From assembly GCF_002483305.1 (NCBI RefSeq), contig NZ_DLHQ01000008.1:24188-88187 (forward strand): DNA of 64,000 nt, written 5' to 3'. The notes beneath the pieces are model-generated. The model did no database searches. It was not told where the DNA came from and was given only the letters and a program-made list of their open reading frames with translations. Below are positions 1-8,101 of this stretch, one piece after another. This stretch comes from Brevundimonas sp. UBA7664. Its GTDB lineage: Bacteria > Pseudomonadota > Alphaproteobacteria > Caulobacterales > Caulobacteraceae. The position numbers and the translations under genes are program-made. How positions within the stretch are numbered: position 1 is the first letter of the stretch; every line of letters starts with the position of its first letter.

Positions 1-73
1 GACGCGCCAGAAGCGGTCGTTGGCTGGTAGTCCGCAAGTTGACATTCAGCGGACACGTTTGCGCGTTCGTCAC

Positions 74-427
74 CTACGGCTCCAGCCGCGTCCAGCCCTT
101 GGCCCACGTCATAGGGTGCCCCGAAAGCGATCGGGTTGCGGGGCTATACCAACGCTCATATCGGGCACCCTCGTATTCGACGGCTGTCTTGCTGACGGTG
201 TTGGGAAACGCCAGATCGAGTTTCGCCTCGAGTGTCTCGTGCTCTGTTCGAACCAAAAGCCCGACAGCCTTAAGGGATTGCGTCACTTCATCGAGACGCT
301 CGCGGGCCAGACGCACTGCGGTCTGATGTTTGTTGGGATTGTTGCCGTCATAGGCGTCCTGGCGTTCAAGCGCGGATTGCAGCGCCTCAGTTGCCGTCCG
401 GAGATCGTCTAGCGTCAGCGTAGTCAT
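74..427 (-). CDS. Hypothetical protein, 117 aa
   Basis: Small, mostly helical soluble protein with no signal peptide or membrane segment. The N-terminal two thirds are rich in Glu, Arg and Leu with heptad-like spacing, so a short coiled coil is likely. The C-terminal third is Trp/Tyr-rich (RWYSP, WAKGW). It begins 8 bases after the stop of the gene upstream on the same strand, so the two probably form an operon. I do not recognise the family. Its position beside an ABC-3C cassette suggests accessory or defence-island cargo, which is inference from context only. Confidence 0.6.
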   Translation of the reverse strand: MTTLTLDDLRTATEALQSALERQDAYDGNNPNKHQTAVRLARERLDEVTQSLKAVGLLVRTEHETLEAKLDLAFPNTVSKTAVEYEGARYERWYSPATRSLSGHPMTWAKGWTRLEP

Positions 428-435
428 TTGAACCT

Positions 436-1230
436 TCAGGCGGCGGGGAGCCGGTGTGTTTGCGGATCAGCACGGTCCGCCAGCGTCTGAGCGACCGCCA
501 GAATGGAGAGGTGAGCGTATTCCGCCATGATCAGGGCATTCAGGCTGGACTGCGAGCTGGCATAGACCACCAGCCCGTGAAGCGTTGCATGTCGATTGGG
601 CACGGGATCGGCCGCGACCTGCGCCAGCCGCTCCGGCGTCTTTACGTTGGAGTACAGATGGTCGGCGAACATACGGTATAGCTTGAAGCTCAGGACGCCC
701 GTGCGGGTCAGGTTCGACGTTCCCAGCGCTCCCACCGAATTCCGCAGATCGCGAAGACTGGCCTGCGACGTCACACCGGCCCCGTTCAGAGTTTCTCGCG
801 CCTTGCGCTCAATGTCTGGAAACAGGGTCCGCGGCGTTGCACGGAACAAGCGGTTGCGGTGGGCGACAAGAGCCTCGTCGAACGTCGCGAGCGTCTCCGC
901 ATCGAAAGCGTAGGTCTCGATACGTAACCGAAAAGCCGCCTCAACCATCGGCCATTCCGCATCATAGTAGTCGCCGACCAACCGTCCCGCGACAGCAGGG
1001 TCCGGTTCCGAGGGGTCCAGAAGATGGAAAGGTGTGGTGTGATGAGGAAGCCAGCCGCTCTGATCGAGGGCATGATAGCGGGCCCAGGTTTCAACGAGCG
1101 AGGTCAGCAGGGGCTCATGAGCCCTGATCCACTCTCGCGCCTTCTGGGCGGCCAGCCGCAAAACCTGGAACACTTCAAAGAAGGCGTCCACGTTCGTTTC
1201 GGTTGAGGCCGCCTTCGCCAGCTCGGTCAT
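436..1230 (-). CDS. Hypothetical helical protein, 264 aa
   Basis: Soluble, strongly alpha-helical protein without recognisable catalytic motifs. The frame is open upstream to 1341, but the ATG at 1230 is preferred because a GAGG ribosome-binding sequence lies just upstream and the extra N-terminal residues look like Arg-rich non-coding translation. It is the first gene of a two-gene minus-strand unit and is divergent from the ABC-3C cassette across about 190 bases. The C-terminal segment (roughly residues 180-255) is hydrophobic and helical, with the look of an HEPN- or abortive-infection-type bundle, but no RX4-6H motif is visible. Function unknown. Confidence 0.6.
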   Translation of the reverse strand: MTELAKAASTETNVDAFFEVFQVLRLAAQKAREWIRAHEPLLTSLVETWARYHALDQSGWLPHHTTPFHLLDPSEPDPAVAGRLVGDYYDAEWPMVEAAFRLRIETYAFDAETLATFDEALVAHRNRLFRATPRTLFPDIERKARETLNGAGVTSQASLRDLRNSVGALGTSNLTRTGVLSFKLYRMFADHLYSNVKTPERLAQVAADPVPNRHATLHGLVVYASSQSSLNALIMAEYAHLSILAVAQTLADRADPQTHRLPAA

Positions 1231-1419
1231 CGCGCCTCGTCCCCGCATAGCGTCGCCCGGCGACCCCGATCGGCGTTCGCAGAACTTACGAGACACAGCG
1301 GAGCGTGCAACGTCCGACCACGTCGGGGCCAGACAGAACAACTTTGACTAGCGGGAGCCCAACAGCGACCATGCTGCAGAGGCTTCTGACGAAGCGAGAG
1401 CGATTTCCGCGGACACCGA

Positions 1420-2376
1420 ATGAAATACGCCTACGAGGATCTCAGCCCCGAACAGTTCGAAACGCTCGTGGTCCTGATCTGCAAGGTCTTGCTGGGCGCT
1501 GGCGTGCAAGGCTTCGCGAAGGGGCCGGATGGTGGGCGGGATGCGAAATTCGTGGGCACGGCCCAGCTCTATCCCAGCACGGCCTCGCCTTGGAGTGGGC
1601 CGGTGATCGCCCAGGCCAAGCACACGATCGGCTACAACAAGAGCTTCGGCGAGTCGGATTTCTTCACCCCCACGGGCGCCAACACGGTCATTGCGGAAGA
1701 GACGCCGAGGATCATCGCGCTTCGGGCCGCCGGGGAGCTCGACTTCTATATGCTGTTCGCCAATCGCCGACTGCCGGCGGACGCCGCCGCCAAGATCCGC
1801 GCCCACCTTTCCAGCGCCTGCGATCTGCCAGTGTCGTCCATCGCGCTGTTCGGCATCGACGACCTCGACCTCTTCCTCAAGGCCAATCCCGGGGTCGCGG
1901 ACCTAGCCAACCTGGACCCGGTGGATTCGCCCCTCATCGTGAGCCCCGACGAGCTTGCCGAGGTCGTCACCGCACTGGCGAACAACAAGGATCACTTCAG
2001 CGACGCCGTGGACACCCCGCCCGTTCCACGCGTTAGCTACGAGGCCAAGAACGCCGTCAACAATCTCACGGACGAATACGCCAAAGCCCTGCGTAAGCGC
2101 TATCTGAAGGACACCGCCCAGATCCGATCCTTTCTGGCGGCGCCCGAGAACGAGGAGATTTTGAGGGCCTATGAAAGCGTGGTGGAAGAGTTCGAGCTGG
2201 CTATTATCGCCAAGCGCAAGGGCCACCAAACTTTTGACGAGGTGATGGAGCATCTGCTCGCCCTCCTGTTCGGGCGGGATCCCATCCTGCGCCAGCGACC
2301 TCACAAGCGATTGACCCGTGCAGTGCTGTTCTACATGTACTGGAACTGCGACATAGGCAGGGAAGCGGATGCTTAG
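1420..2376 (+). CDS. ABC-three-component system effector with PD-(D/E)xK nuclease-like N-terminus, 318 aa
   Basis: Residues 1-130 read as a restriction-endonuclease-like fold. A helix with conserved Glu/Phe (EQFETLVVLICKVLLG) is followed by GPDGGRD (Asp37-Asp41) and then QAK (Gln65-Lys67), the Mrr-like variant of the PD-(D/E)xK active site. The C-terminal half (about 190-318) is helical and resembles the C-terminal domains that couple ABC-3C effectors to their partner proteins. The stop overlaps the start of the next gene by 8 bases and the third gene encodes a DUF2326-type ATPase, so this is the effector of an ABC-3C conflict system. The nuclease motif is visible; target and trigger are not known. 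Confidence 0.82.
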   Translation: MKYAYEDLSPEQFETLVVLICKVLLGAGVQGFAKGPDGGRDAKFVGTAQLYPSTASPWSGPVIAQAKHTIGYNKSFGESDFFTPTGANTVIAEETPRIIALRAAGELDFYMLFANRRLPADAAAKIRAHLSSACDLPVSSIALFGIDDLDLFLKANPGVADLANLDPVDSPLIVSPDELAEVVTALANNKDHFSDAVDTPPVPRVSYEAKNAVNNLTDEYAKALRKRYLKDTAQIRSFLAAPENEEILRAYESVVEEFELAIIAKRKGHQTFDEVMEHLLALLFGRDPILRQRPHKRLTRAVLFYMYWNCDIGREADA

Positions 2377-2608
2377 ACCGAGCAAACACGCTCACCCGGA
2401 TCGAACGGTGATCAACGTCGCCATCCTGCTTTTGGCGCGGCTGCGGTCGCGCCGGCTGGAGGGTTACAGCGAACTGCGCGCATTCGCCAAGAAGGCGGTG
2501 GCGGGCGGCGACACCCTCTTCCTACCGTCCCTGAACTTCCTTTTCCTCCTTGGTCTGGTCGAGTACCGACCCAAGACCGACGCGATCGAGTATCTGGGGC
2601 CGCAATGA
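2369..2608 (+). CDS. ABC-three-component system middle component, 79 aa
   Basis: Very short protein sandwiched between the nuclease-like effector and the DUF2326-like ATPase, overlapping both (8 bases upstream, ATGA overlap downstream). This order of effector, middle component and ATPase defines ABC-3C cassettes. The sequence looks like a compact winged-helix adaptor: a basic N-terminus, a helix-rich core (ARLRSRRLEGYSELRAF) and a C-terminal hydrophobic hairpin (LPSLNFLFLLGLVEY). It probably bridges effector and ATPase. Assignment rests mainly on position and size. Confidence 0.75.
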   Translation: MLRPSKHAHPDRTVINVAILLLARLRSRRLEGYSELRAFAKKAVAGGDTLFLPSLNFLFLLGLVEYRPKTDAIEYLGPQ

Positions 2609-4395
2609 GGCTTTCCCGATTCTATAGCGATCAGCCTGAAATCTTCTCCCCGATCGATTTCGTCGCCGGGCTGAATGTCGTGCTGGCAGAAATCCGCCTG
2701 CCCGAGAACCAGCAGCGCGACACCCACAACCTGGGCAAATCGACACTCGGCCGCCTCCTGGATTTCGGCTTCCTCGCCGGAAAGGATCCCAAATTCTTCC
2801 TGTTCCGCTATCCCCAGTTCAGCGCCTTCGTCTTCTTCCTTGAGGTCGAACTTGAGGACGGCAGCTATCTGACGGTTCGGCGCAGCGTGGCGGACGCCAC
2901 CCGGATCGCGTTCAAGAAGGCCGTCGTCGGTCAGCAGGATTTCTCGGCGCTGGGCGAGAGAAACTGGGATCACTGGGACGTCCCTTTCGACCGCGCCAAG
3001 GATTTGCTCGACAGTCTGCTAGACTGGCGCGCGTTGAAGCCGTGGGGATACCGCAAGGGCCTCGGCTATTTCCTGCGCTCCCAGGACGATTTCCGCGACG
3101 TGTTCCAGCTCAAGCGGTTCGCCAACGCCCACGCCGACTGGAAGCCCTTCCTCGCGCATCTTCTCGGCTTCGACGGTGATCTGGTCACCCAGCACTATGC
3201 CAAGGAAGACGAACTCGCCGAAAAGGTGCGGATCGAACAGACGATTCAGAACGAACTCGGCGGAACGGTCGTCGATGTCAGCAAGATCGAGGGCATGCTC
3301 CTGTTGAAGCAGCAGGATCTCGACCGAAAGCAGGAGCTGCTCGACGCCTTTGATTTCCGCACCGACGACAAGGCGCAGACCCGAGCGCTCGTTGACGAAG
3401 TCGATCAGCGCATCGCGCATCTCAACGGTCGACGCTACACACTGCAGGCCAACCGCAAGAAGATCGATCAATCGCTGAAGGAGGATCAGATCCTCTTCAG
3501 CCCGGACGAAGCGCGAGAGATGTTCGCCCAGGCCGGCGTGCTGTTCGAAGGCCAGATCAAGCGGGATTTCGATCAGCTCCTCAGCTTCAACCGCGCGATC
3601 ACCGAGGAGCGACAAGGCTATCTTGAGGAAGAGCGCGGTGAGATCGACGTCGAGCTCAAGTCGGTGAACACCGAGCTCACCGCGCTTGGCAAACGGCGGT
3701 CAGAGACCTTGCGGGCCTTGAGCGATACGGATGCCTTCCTCCGCTACAAGCGAATGTCCGCCGAGACGGTGACGTTGCGCGCCGACATTACGTCCCTAGA
3801 GCGTCAGCGCGGACATTTGCGCCGCCTCCAGGAACTGCGGCACGACATCCGAACCCTGGTCGCCGAGCATGGCGCGCTCCAGGAACTCATCGAACAGGAC
3901 GTCGAGGCCCAGAACCGTCAGCCGACGTCCCGCTTCTCGCAGATCAGGCTCTTCTTCAATGAGATCATTGAAGAGGTGCTCGATCGCAAGGCTCTCCTGA
4001 ACGTGTTTCCCAACACCAAAGGGCACTTGGAGTTCCGCGCGGAGATCCTCGACGAAGGCGGGAACGCGACCAGCGCCGACATGGGCTTCACCTATCGCAA
4101 GCTGCTCTGCGTGGCCTTCGACCTGGCCGTTCTCCGCGTGCACCTGAGCGACCGCTTCCCGCGCTTCGCCTATCACGATGGCGTTCTGGAATCGCTTGAT
4201 GACCGGAAGAAGGAGCTCCTTCTGACGGTGCTCCGGGCTTACGCGGCCAGAGGTCTTCAGTCGATCATCACCTTGATCGATTCCGACCTGCCCAAGCGGA
4301 CCGAAGATGAGCCCGTGTTTGACGACGCCGAGATCATTGTCCGGCTGCACGACGAGGGCGAGCAAGGACGGCTCTTCCGCATGCCTTCGTGGTGA
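2605..4395 (+). CDS. ABC-three-component system ATPase, DUF2326 family, 596 aa
   Basis: SMC/RecN-like ABC ATPase. The Walker A region near residue 50 reads THNLGKSTLGRLL, the form typical of DUF2326 proteins. A long coiled coil spans about residues 190-440. The C-terminal nucleotide-binding half contains FAYHDGVLESLDDRKKE, matching the HD-hxxGhDxRK Walker B/D-loop motif of the family, then a conserved hydrophobic strand (LQSIITLIDSDLP). It is translationally coupled (ATGA) to the 79-aa middle component. By analogy with ABC-3C systems it would sense altered DNA or replication structures and license the nuclease; that role is inferred. Confidence 0.85.
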   Translation: MRLSRFYSDQPEIFSPIDFVAGLNVVLAEIRLPENQQRDTHNLGKSTLGRLLDFGFLAGKDPKFFLFRYPQFSAFVFFLEVELEDGSYLTVRRSVADATRIAFKKAVVGQQDFSALGERNWDHWDVPFDRAKDLLDSLLDWRALKPWGYRKGLGYFLRSQDDFRDVFQLKRFANAHADWKPFLAHLLGFDGDLVTQHYAKEDELAEKVRIEQTIQNELGGTVVDVSKIEGMLLLKQQDLDRKQELLDAFDFRTDDKAQTRALVDEVDQRIAHLNGRRYTLQANRKKIDQSLKEDQILFSPDEAREMFAQAGVLFEGQIKRDFDQLLSFNRAITEERQGYLEEERGEIDVELKSVNTELTALGKRRSETLRALSDTDAFLRYKRMSAETVTLRADITSLERQRGHLRRLQELRHDIRTLVAEHGALQELIEQDVEAQNRQPTSRFSQIRLFFNEIIEEVLDRKALLNVFPNTKGHLEFRAEILDEGGNATSADMGFTYRKLLCVAFDLAVLRVHLSDRFPRFAYHDGVLESLDDRKKELLLTVLRAYAARGLQSIITLIDSDLPKRTEDEPVFDDAEIIVRLHDEGEQGRLFRMPSW

Positions 4396-4411
4396 GGCCC
4401 GGAAGTCTCCA

Positions 4412-5575
4412 TTAGTCGTCGGCCTCCATCGCGTGTCGATCGGGCTCTACTGCGGCCAAGAAGGCCAGCATGTCTGGAGAGACCGGGCCTTCGACACGGA
4501 AATCTCCGAACTCGGCGCGAAACGCAGCCCAGCGCGATCTGAGGACACCCGTCCGACGGCCAGCCGGGCAGACCCAGACCCACTGCAGCGCCCAGGCCGC
4601 CGGGGCGTTCGAATACTCCCGCCACCGGAACACGACACAGCCGACAATGGCACCGTCGGCGCGGGTCATCAGGAAGCCGCGCGCGCTATGGTCCTTCTCG
4701 TACTGAGCGCCCCAACCCACGAAGCTGTAGTGGGTCTCCTGCCTGAAGAGCAGAGCTCGCTCATCAAGCGCATCCTGCTTCCACCGCGGCGATCGTGACG
4801 TCACTCGCTCGGGATCCGCTTCCGCAGCCATGGCGGCGACCATGTTCGGATCCGGCGCCGGGTCCAGATAGACCATCCGCTTCCGATGTTCTTTTCGGTG
4901 TGAGGCGCTGGAGTCAGGATCGCCGCGATACCAAGTCAGGCCGCAGTCGCTGCAAACCGTCTTCACCGGGGACTTGCGGTTGCGAAAGCCGGGCCCCGTC
5001 ACCTCGCAATGGGTTGGCGCACCGTCCTTCGTGACCCAAGTCTCCACCTTGTAGCCATTGCGCAAGACCCATTCGCGGACGTCGCAGTGCGCCAGTCTGG
5101 GCTCCGCCGAAAGGCTGACCTTCGCTTTCCGCCGGGTCCGGGCGTACCAGAAGATGTCCAGTTGAGAGGACGTGATCAGACCGCGCCTGGGCAACCGCGG
5201 AAGGAGAAGCTCGACGAGGGGCGAGGGGTCGATCTCAAACCCGAGGCTTTCCAGGAGGATCAGCAGGCTGGCGGCGTCATCCGCTGCCCACGCAGGTGTG
5301 TAAACGACGCCGAGGCTGCGAGCGTTCGGCCGATGAACGGTGTCGCGCAACGGCGCCCCCGCGACCGCCGAGAGCGCTTCGAGATGGGTGGTGTCGAGGT
5401 TCTCGGCCAGCCTCGGATCGGTCAGGAGCAGGTAGTCCTCGAACTGCCAGGTCGCGAAAAATCCCTCCTTCACCACCCTTGCGAGGAGTGACGAGGCCGC
5501 TGACGGCGACCGCGTTCGCGCGGGCGTCTCAAGCGCCTGTAAGATCGCCGCCAAGAGCTCAGCGCTGACATCCAT
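4412..5575 (-). CDS. ESCO/Eco1-like zinc-finger acetyltransferase-like protein, 387 aa
   Basis: Residues 1-190 are a helical region of unknown function. Residues 205-232 form a C2H2 finger (Cys208, Cys211, His226, His230) with the CGxxxY and H-x3-H arrangement of the finger in eukaryotic ESCO/Eco1 cohesin acetyltransferases. The C-terminal 100 residues look like the matching acetyltransferase half: VWVCPAGRRTGVLRSRW resembles the acetyl-CoA-binding VWV-x4-RR-x-G segment, and VEGPVSPDMLAF resembles the conserved C-terminal segment. The ATG at 5575 is chosen because GGGAGAG lies 6 bases upstream; the longer open frame is Arg-rich. It converges on the ABC-3C cassette. Activity and substrate are unknown. 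Confidence 0.65.
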   Translation of the reverse strand: MDVSAELLAAILQALETPARTRSPSAASSLLARVVKEGFFATWQFEDYLLLTDPRLAENLDTTHLEALSAVAGAPLRDTVHRPNARSLGVVYTPAWAADDAASLLILLESLGFEIDPSPLVELLLPRLPRRGLITSSQLDIFWYARTRRKAKVSLSAEPRLAHCDVREWVLRNGYKVETWVTKDGAPTHCEVTGPGFRNRKSPVKTVCSDCGLTWYRGDPDSSASHRKEHRKRMVYLDPAPDPNMVAAMAAEADPERVTSRSPRWKQDALDERALLFRQETHYSFVGWGAQYEKDHSARGFLMTRADGAIVGCVVFRWREYSNAPAAWALQWVWVCPAGRRTGVLRSRWAAFRAEFGDFRVEGPVSPDMLAFLAAVEPDRHAMEADD

Positions 5576-5743
5576 CGCGATCTCTCCCATGCCTCTCGCC
5601 TCCCGTCCCTCGCGGAATCGGCCTCGGCGCCGACGATACCGGTGGACGGTTCGCCCCTGAGTTCGATGTCCGACTTGTTTCAACCACCAGGATCGGTGTC
5701 ACTAGGGCACCGATCGATACATCGCAGAACCTGTGGAGCGTGC

Positions 5744-6601
5744 ATGGACCAATCCGATTTCGACGCCTTCGCTGTGATGGCCGGCGAGGAGATGTTGAAG
5801 CGGGCGGGTGAGGCCCTTGGCCGCAGACTTTCGGCCCGAGGTTTGACCGACCTGGCGGCGGTGTCCCCGGATATCCAGGAGCAGCTTTACCGCGAGGCCG
5901 TGATGGAAACCGCGGTCCACGTGCCCGGTGTCGATCTCGCGATGCTGAGCCGGGTGCTCGACGGCATTTTCCGATCCGATCTGAGCGACGCCGTCCAGCG
6001 TCTCGTCGGCGAGAGCGGCGAAGTCTACGACGCGTTCGACTTCGCATCAGGTGTGGACGCCGCTGTCCTGATGGCCTTCTTCGGCCTGCCCGTTGCACCG
6101 ATGGAACGGGTATCCGGAGCGATAACCTCTCCCCTCACCAACGAGATCGATGCGGTCGTCGAGGCGTTCGCCACCTCAAAGGCAGACCTCGTCGGATACT
6201 CGTCTGCCCTGGCTCCGTTCTATGTCCTGATCACCGATTGCCAGGACACGATCGCCCAGGTGCTGAAGTCTGAACCGAAGGCCGCGCGGATCGCAGACCT
6301 TTTCGCGCGAGATGGCCTGCCGTTGCCAGAACCCCTCGGCGTCCCCTTCGTGAAAGCCTGCTGGATCTTCCGGCGACGTCCCAATGATCGTGTCGGCGGC
6401 TTGATGTATCTCGACCCCCGCGACGACTGGGGCTCGTACTTCTTCTTCGCTGGGTTCGTCGAAGACGGCGAACCAAAGGGGGCCGGACCGGACGGCCTCA
6501 AGCCCATTTCCCGGCAGCTGCTGTATGCGCTTCTACGATCCCCGGACGCTCACTCGTTCGTTCAGGGAACCCCGAAGCCCATAACGCCGACGTCGCACTG
6601 A
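5744..6601 (+). CDS. Hypothetical protein, 285 aa
   Basis: Acidic soluble protein with no signal peptide. The N-terminal half (about residues 1-160) is helical with several conserved-looking Asp/Glu patches. The C-terminal half carries Trp/Phe-rich strands (KACWIFRRRPNDRVGGLMYLDPRDDWGSYFFFAGF) like a compact beta-sandwich. The ATG at 5744 is preferred over the open frame from 5642 because the extra 34 residues have unusual composition and this start is preceded by a purine-rich sequence. It stands alone, divergent from the ESCO-like gene and convergent with the next. No family recognised. Confidence 0.6.
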   Translation: MDQSDFDAFAVMAGEEMLKRAGEALGRRLSARGLTDLAAVSPDIQEQLYREAVMETAVHVPGVDLAMLSRVLDGIFRSDLSDAVQRLVGESGEVYDAFDFASGVDAAVLMAFFGLPVAPMERVSGAITSPLTNEIDAVVEAFATSKADLVGYSSALAPFYVLITDCQDTIAQVLKSEPKAARIADLFARDGLPLPEPLGVPFVKACWIFRRRPNDRVGGLMYLDPRDDWGSYFFFAGFVEDGEPKGAGPDGLKPISRQLLYALLRSPDAHSFVQGTPKPITPTSH

Positions 6602-6619
6602 ATCACTCCACGCGCAGGT

Positions 6620-7255
6620 CTAGCAGGACGGTTGGACGCCTTTTCCCGACCCGCACATTGCGGTCGACGCGGCTGTCCACTTCGCGCGAAGAGCCTCGGG
6701 CTCCAGAGAGAAATCATCCTTGTAACGGCACAGGATGTCCTCGATCTCGTGGGTCGAGAACACCCGAAAGCTGTCGGGGACCTGATGATACATGATGCCC
6801 CACGCATCACCGTTCGGAAGCCGGCCGCCCAACAGGCGGCGGGCGCCCACGCGCGCTCCCGCGTGCAGATAGATCACATGCTCTGAGACATGGCCCAGTC
6901 GCTCGCAGATTCGGTCTGCAGCGTCATAGACAGCCAGCTCGCCGGCTCCACGTATGGGCTTGAACGCCTTCTGTACTAGGTCGAACACCTCGTGGAATCT
7001 GGTCGCCTTCTCCAGATCGCCTGAGATGGCGGACAGCGCATCAACGCAGGCATCGATGGCCCGGAGCGTGAGTCGCCTTTGATGGGGGTGTCGCTTTCCA
7101 TTCGCCATGCGGGCCCGCCCCGCCCGGTCGAGCACCTCGGAGAACGGCTCGCCCTCCGCCGCCCACCAAAGGGCGTCTCGCTCACGATCGGCGGTGCCGG
7201 CCCGAAAGTCATCGGCGATCAATTCGGCGGTGCCGTACCAAACAGTCGGACGCAT
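6620..7255 (-). CDS. Hypothetical protein, 211 aa
   Basis: Soluble alpha/beta protein of unknown family. The central helical part (about 70-135) contains AIDACVDALSAISGDLEKATRF, followed by a mixed region with Gly-rich turns (AGARVGARRLLGGRLPNGDAWGIMYHQVPDSFRVF). The ATG at 7255 has AGAGGG four bases upstream and is preferred over a TTG codon 24 bases earlier. It is convergent with the 285-aa gene with only 18 bases between their stops and lies on the same strand as the ubiquitination-like operon, about 350 bases downstream of it. It could be extra cargo of that defence locus, but nothing in the sequence proves a link. Confidence 0.55.
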   Translation of the reverse strand: MRPTVWYGTAELIADDFRAGTADRERDALWWAAEGEPFSEVLDRAGRARMANGKRHPHQRRLTLRAIDACVDALSAISGDLEKATRFHEVFDLVQKAFKPIRGAGELAVYDAADRICERLGHVSEHVIYLHAGARVGARRLLGGRLPNGDAWGIMYHQVPDSFRVFSTHEIEDILCRYKDDFSLEPEALRAKWTAASTAMCGSGKGVQPSC

Positions 7256-7603
7256 GGGACCCTCTTGTGATCGTTCCAAGCCATCATCCCTCCAAACCTA
7301 CAGTTCGCGCAATGTTCTCGCAGAATGTTGATGGACGCGGAGACGCTGCGCGCCTCGGCGTTCATCCAACGAAGGAGTTCCCTAGCGCGCCACTGCGCGA
7401 AGCGGATCCTCCCAAGTTCAGCTTCGAGTCACGAACGGAAGCGGAGCCTCAAGGTCTCGGAAGCGCCAAGAGCGGACGCTCGGGCCGATGCCAGAACCGG
7501 ACGTTCGGCCCCGTGGCTGTTCGTGCAGCGGTCCGCGTCGGCGGCGATCAGTCTTGGACATCGGACAGCGGTTCGCGCTCGGAGCTATGAACCACAGCTC
7601 GGC
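7256..7603. other. Intergenic stretch, no gene supported
   Basis: About 350 bases between the unknown 211-aa gene and the JAMM gene. Open frames here are short and Arg/Ser-rich, as expected by chance at this base composition. The segment contains degenerate copies of a short motif (such as CCAGAACCGGACGTTCGG near 7484-7501) related to motifs near positions 5, 12577 and 14541. No terminator with a T-run was found. Confidence 0.4.
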
Positions 7604-8101
7604 TCAAGCTCGCGGTGTCGAAATCAGGCGTGGCCAGTCCGAAGGAACGTCGAACACCGCAAGTTCGCACCGTTCCGCCGGTGCGGGGTGAAACAGCCGA
7701 CCCCGTGGCTGGGTCCAGGCGTTGGCGTGCCAGCCCCCCGCCGGCGCCGCAATGAGCATCAGCGAGTCTACAATCTTGCGACCGAGCTTCTGCAGTGTGC
7801 GCCGGTCCAGCCCGCTCAGTTCGGCTTCACTCTCTGGATGGGTGTGCCAGTCCCCGAGGTAGTCAAGGTCGCCCCCGCTGGCGGCAAAGGCCTCGTTGAT
7901 GCGGGCGACCTGCCAGGCGTGGTCCGGCAGGAACATGTGTCGACCGTGCAGAGCCTTGGGACCCGGCCCGATCGTCCCCATCACGATGCGATCTCCCCCA
8001 CGTCGCCAGCCCATGAGAACACCGCCAGTCTCCAGCGGTGCCAGCGTCCTCGCCTGTTCCAGAAGGTCTTCGAATACATCCCGCCCGATCCAAACCTTCA
8101 T
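7604..8101 (-). CDS. JAMM/MPN-family isopeptidase (Mov34/JAB-like), 165 aa
   Basis: Zinc metalloprotease fold of the JAB1/MPN/Mov34 group. The complete JAMM signature is present: Glu24 in LETGGVLMG, His86 and His88 in DWHTHPESE, Ser96 and Asp99 in SGLD. Prokaryotic relatives next to E1/E2 genes act as deconjugating or modifier-processing peptidases (for example Cap3 in type II CBASS). The ATG at 8101 overlaps the E2-E1 stop as ATGA, giving translational coupling; a start at 8122 is also possible. The expected job is to process the C-terminus of the modifier or to remove it from targets; the true substrate here is unknown. Confidence 0.9.
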   Translation of the reverse strand: MKVWIGRDVFEDLLEQARTLAPLETGGVLMGWRRGGDRIVMGTIGPGPKALHGRHMFLPDHAWQVARINEAFAASGGDLDYLGDWHTHPESEAELSGLDRRTLQKLGRKIVDSLMLIAAPAGGWHANAWTQPRGRLFHPAPAERCELAVFDVPSDWPRLISTPRA

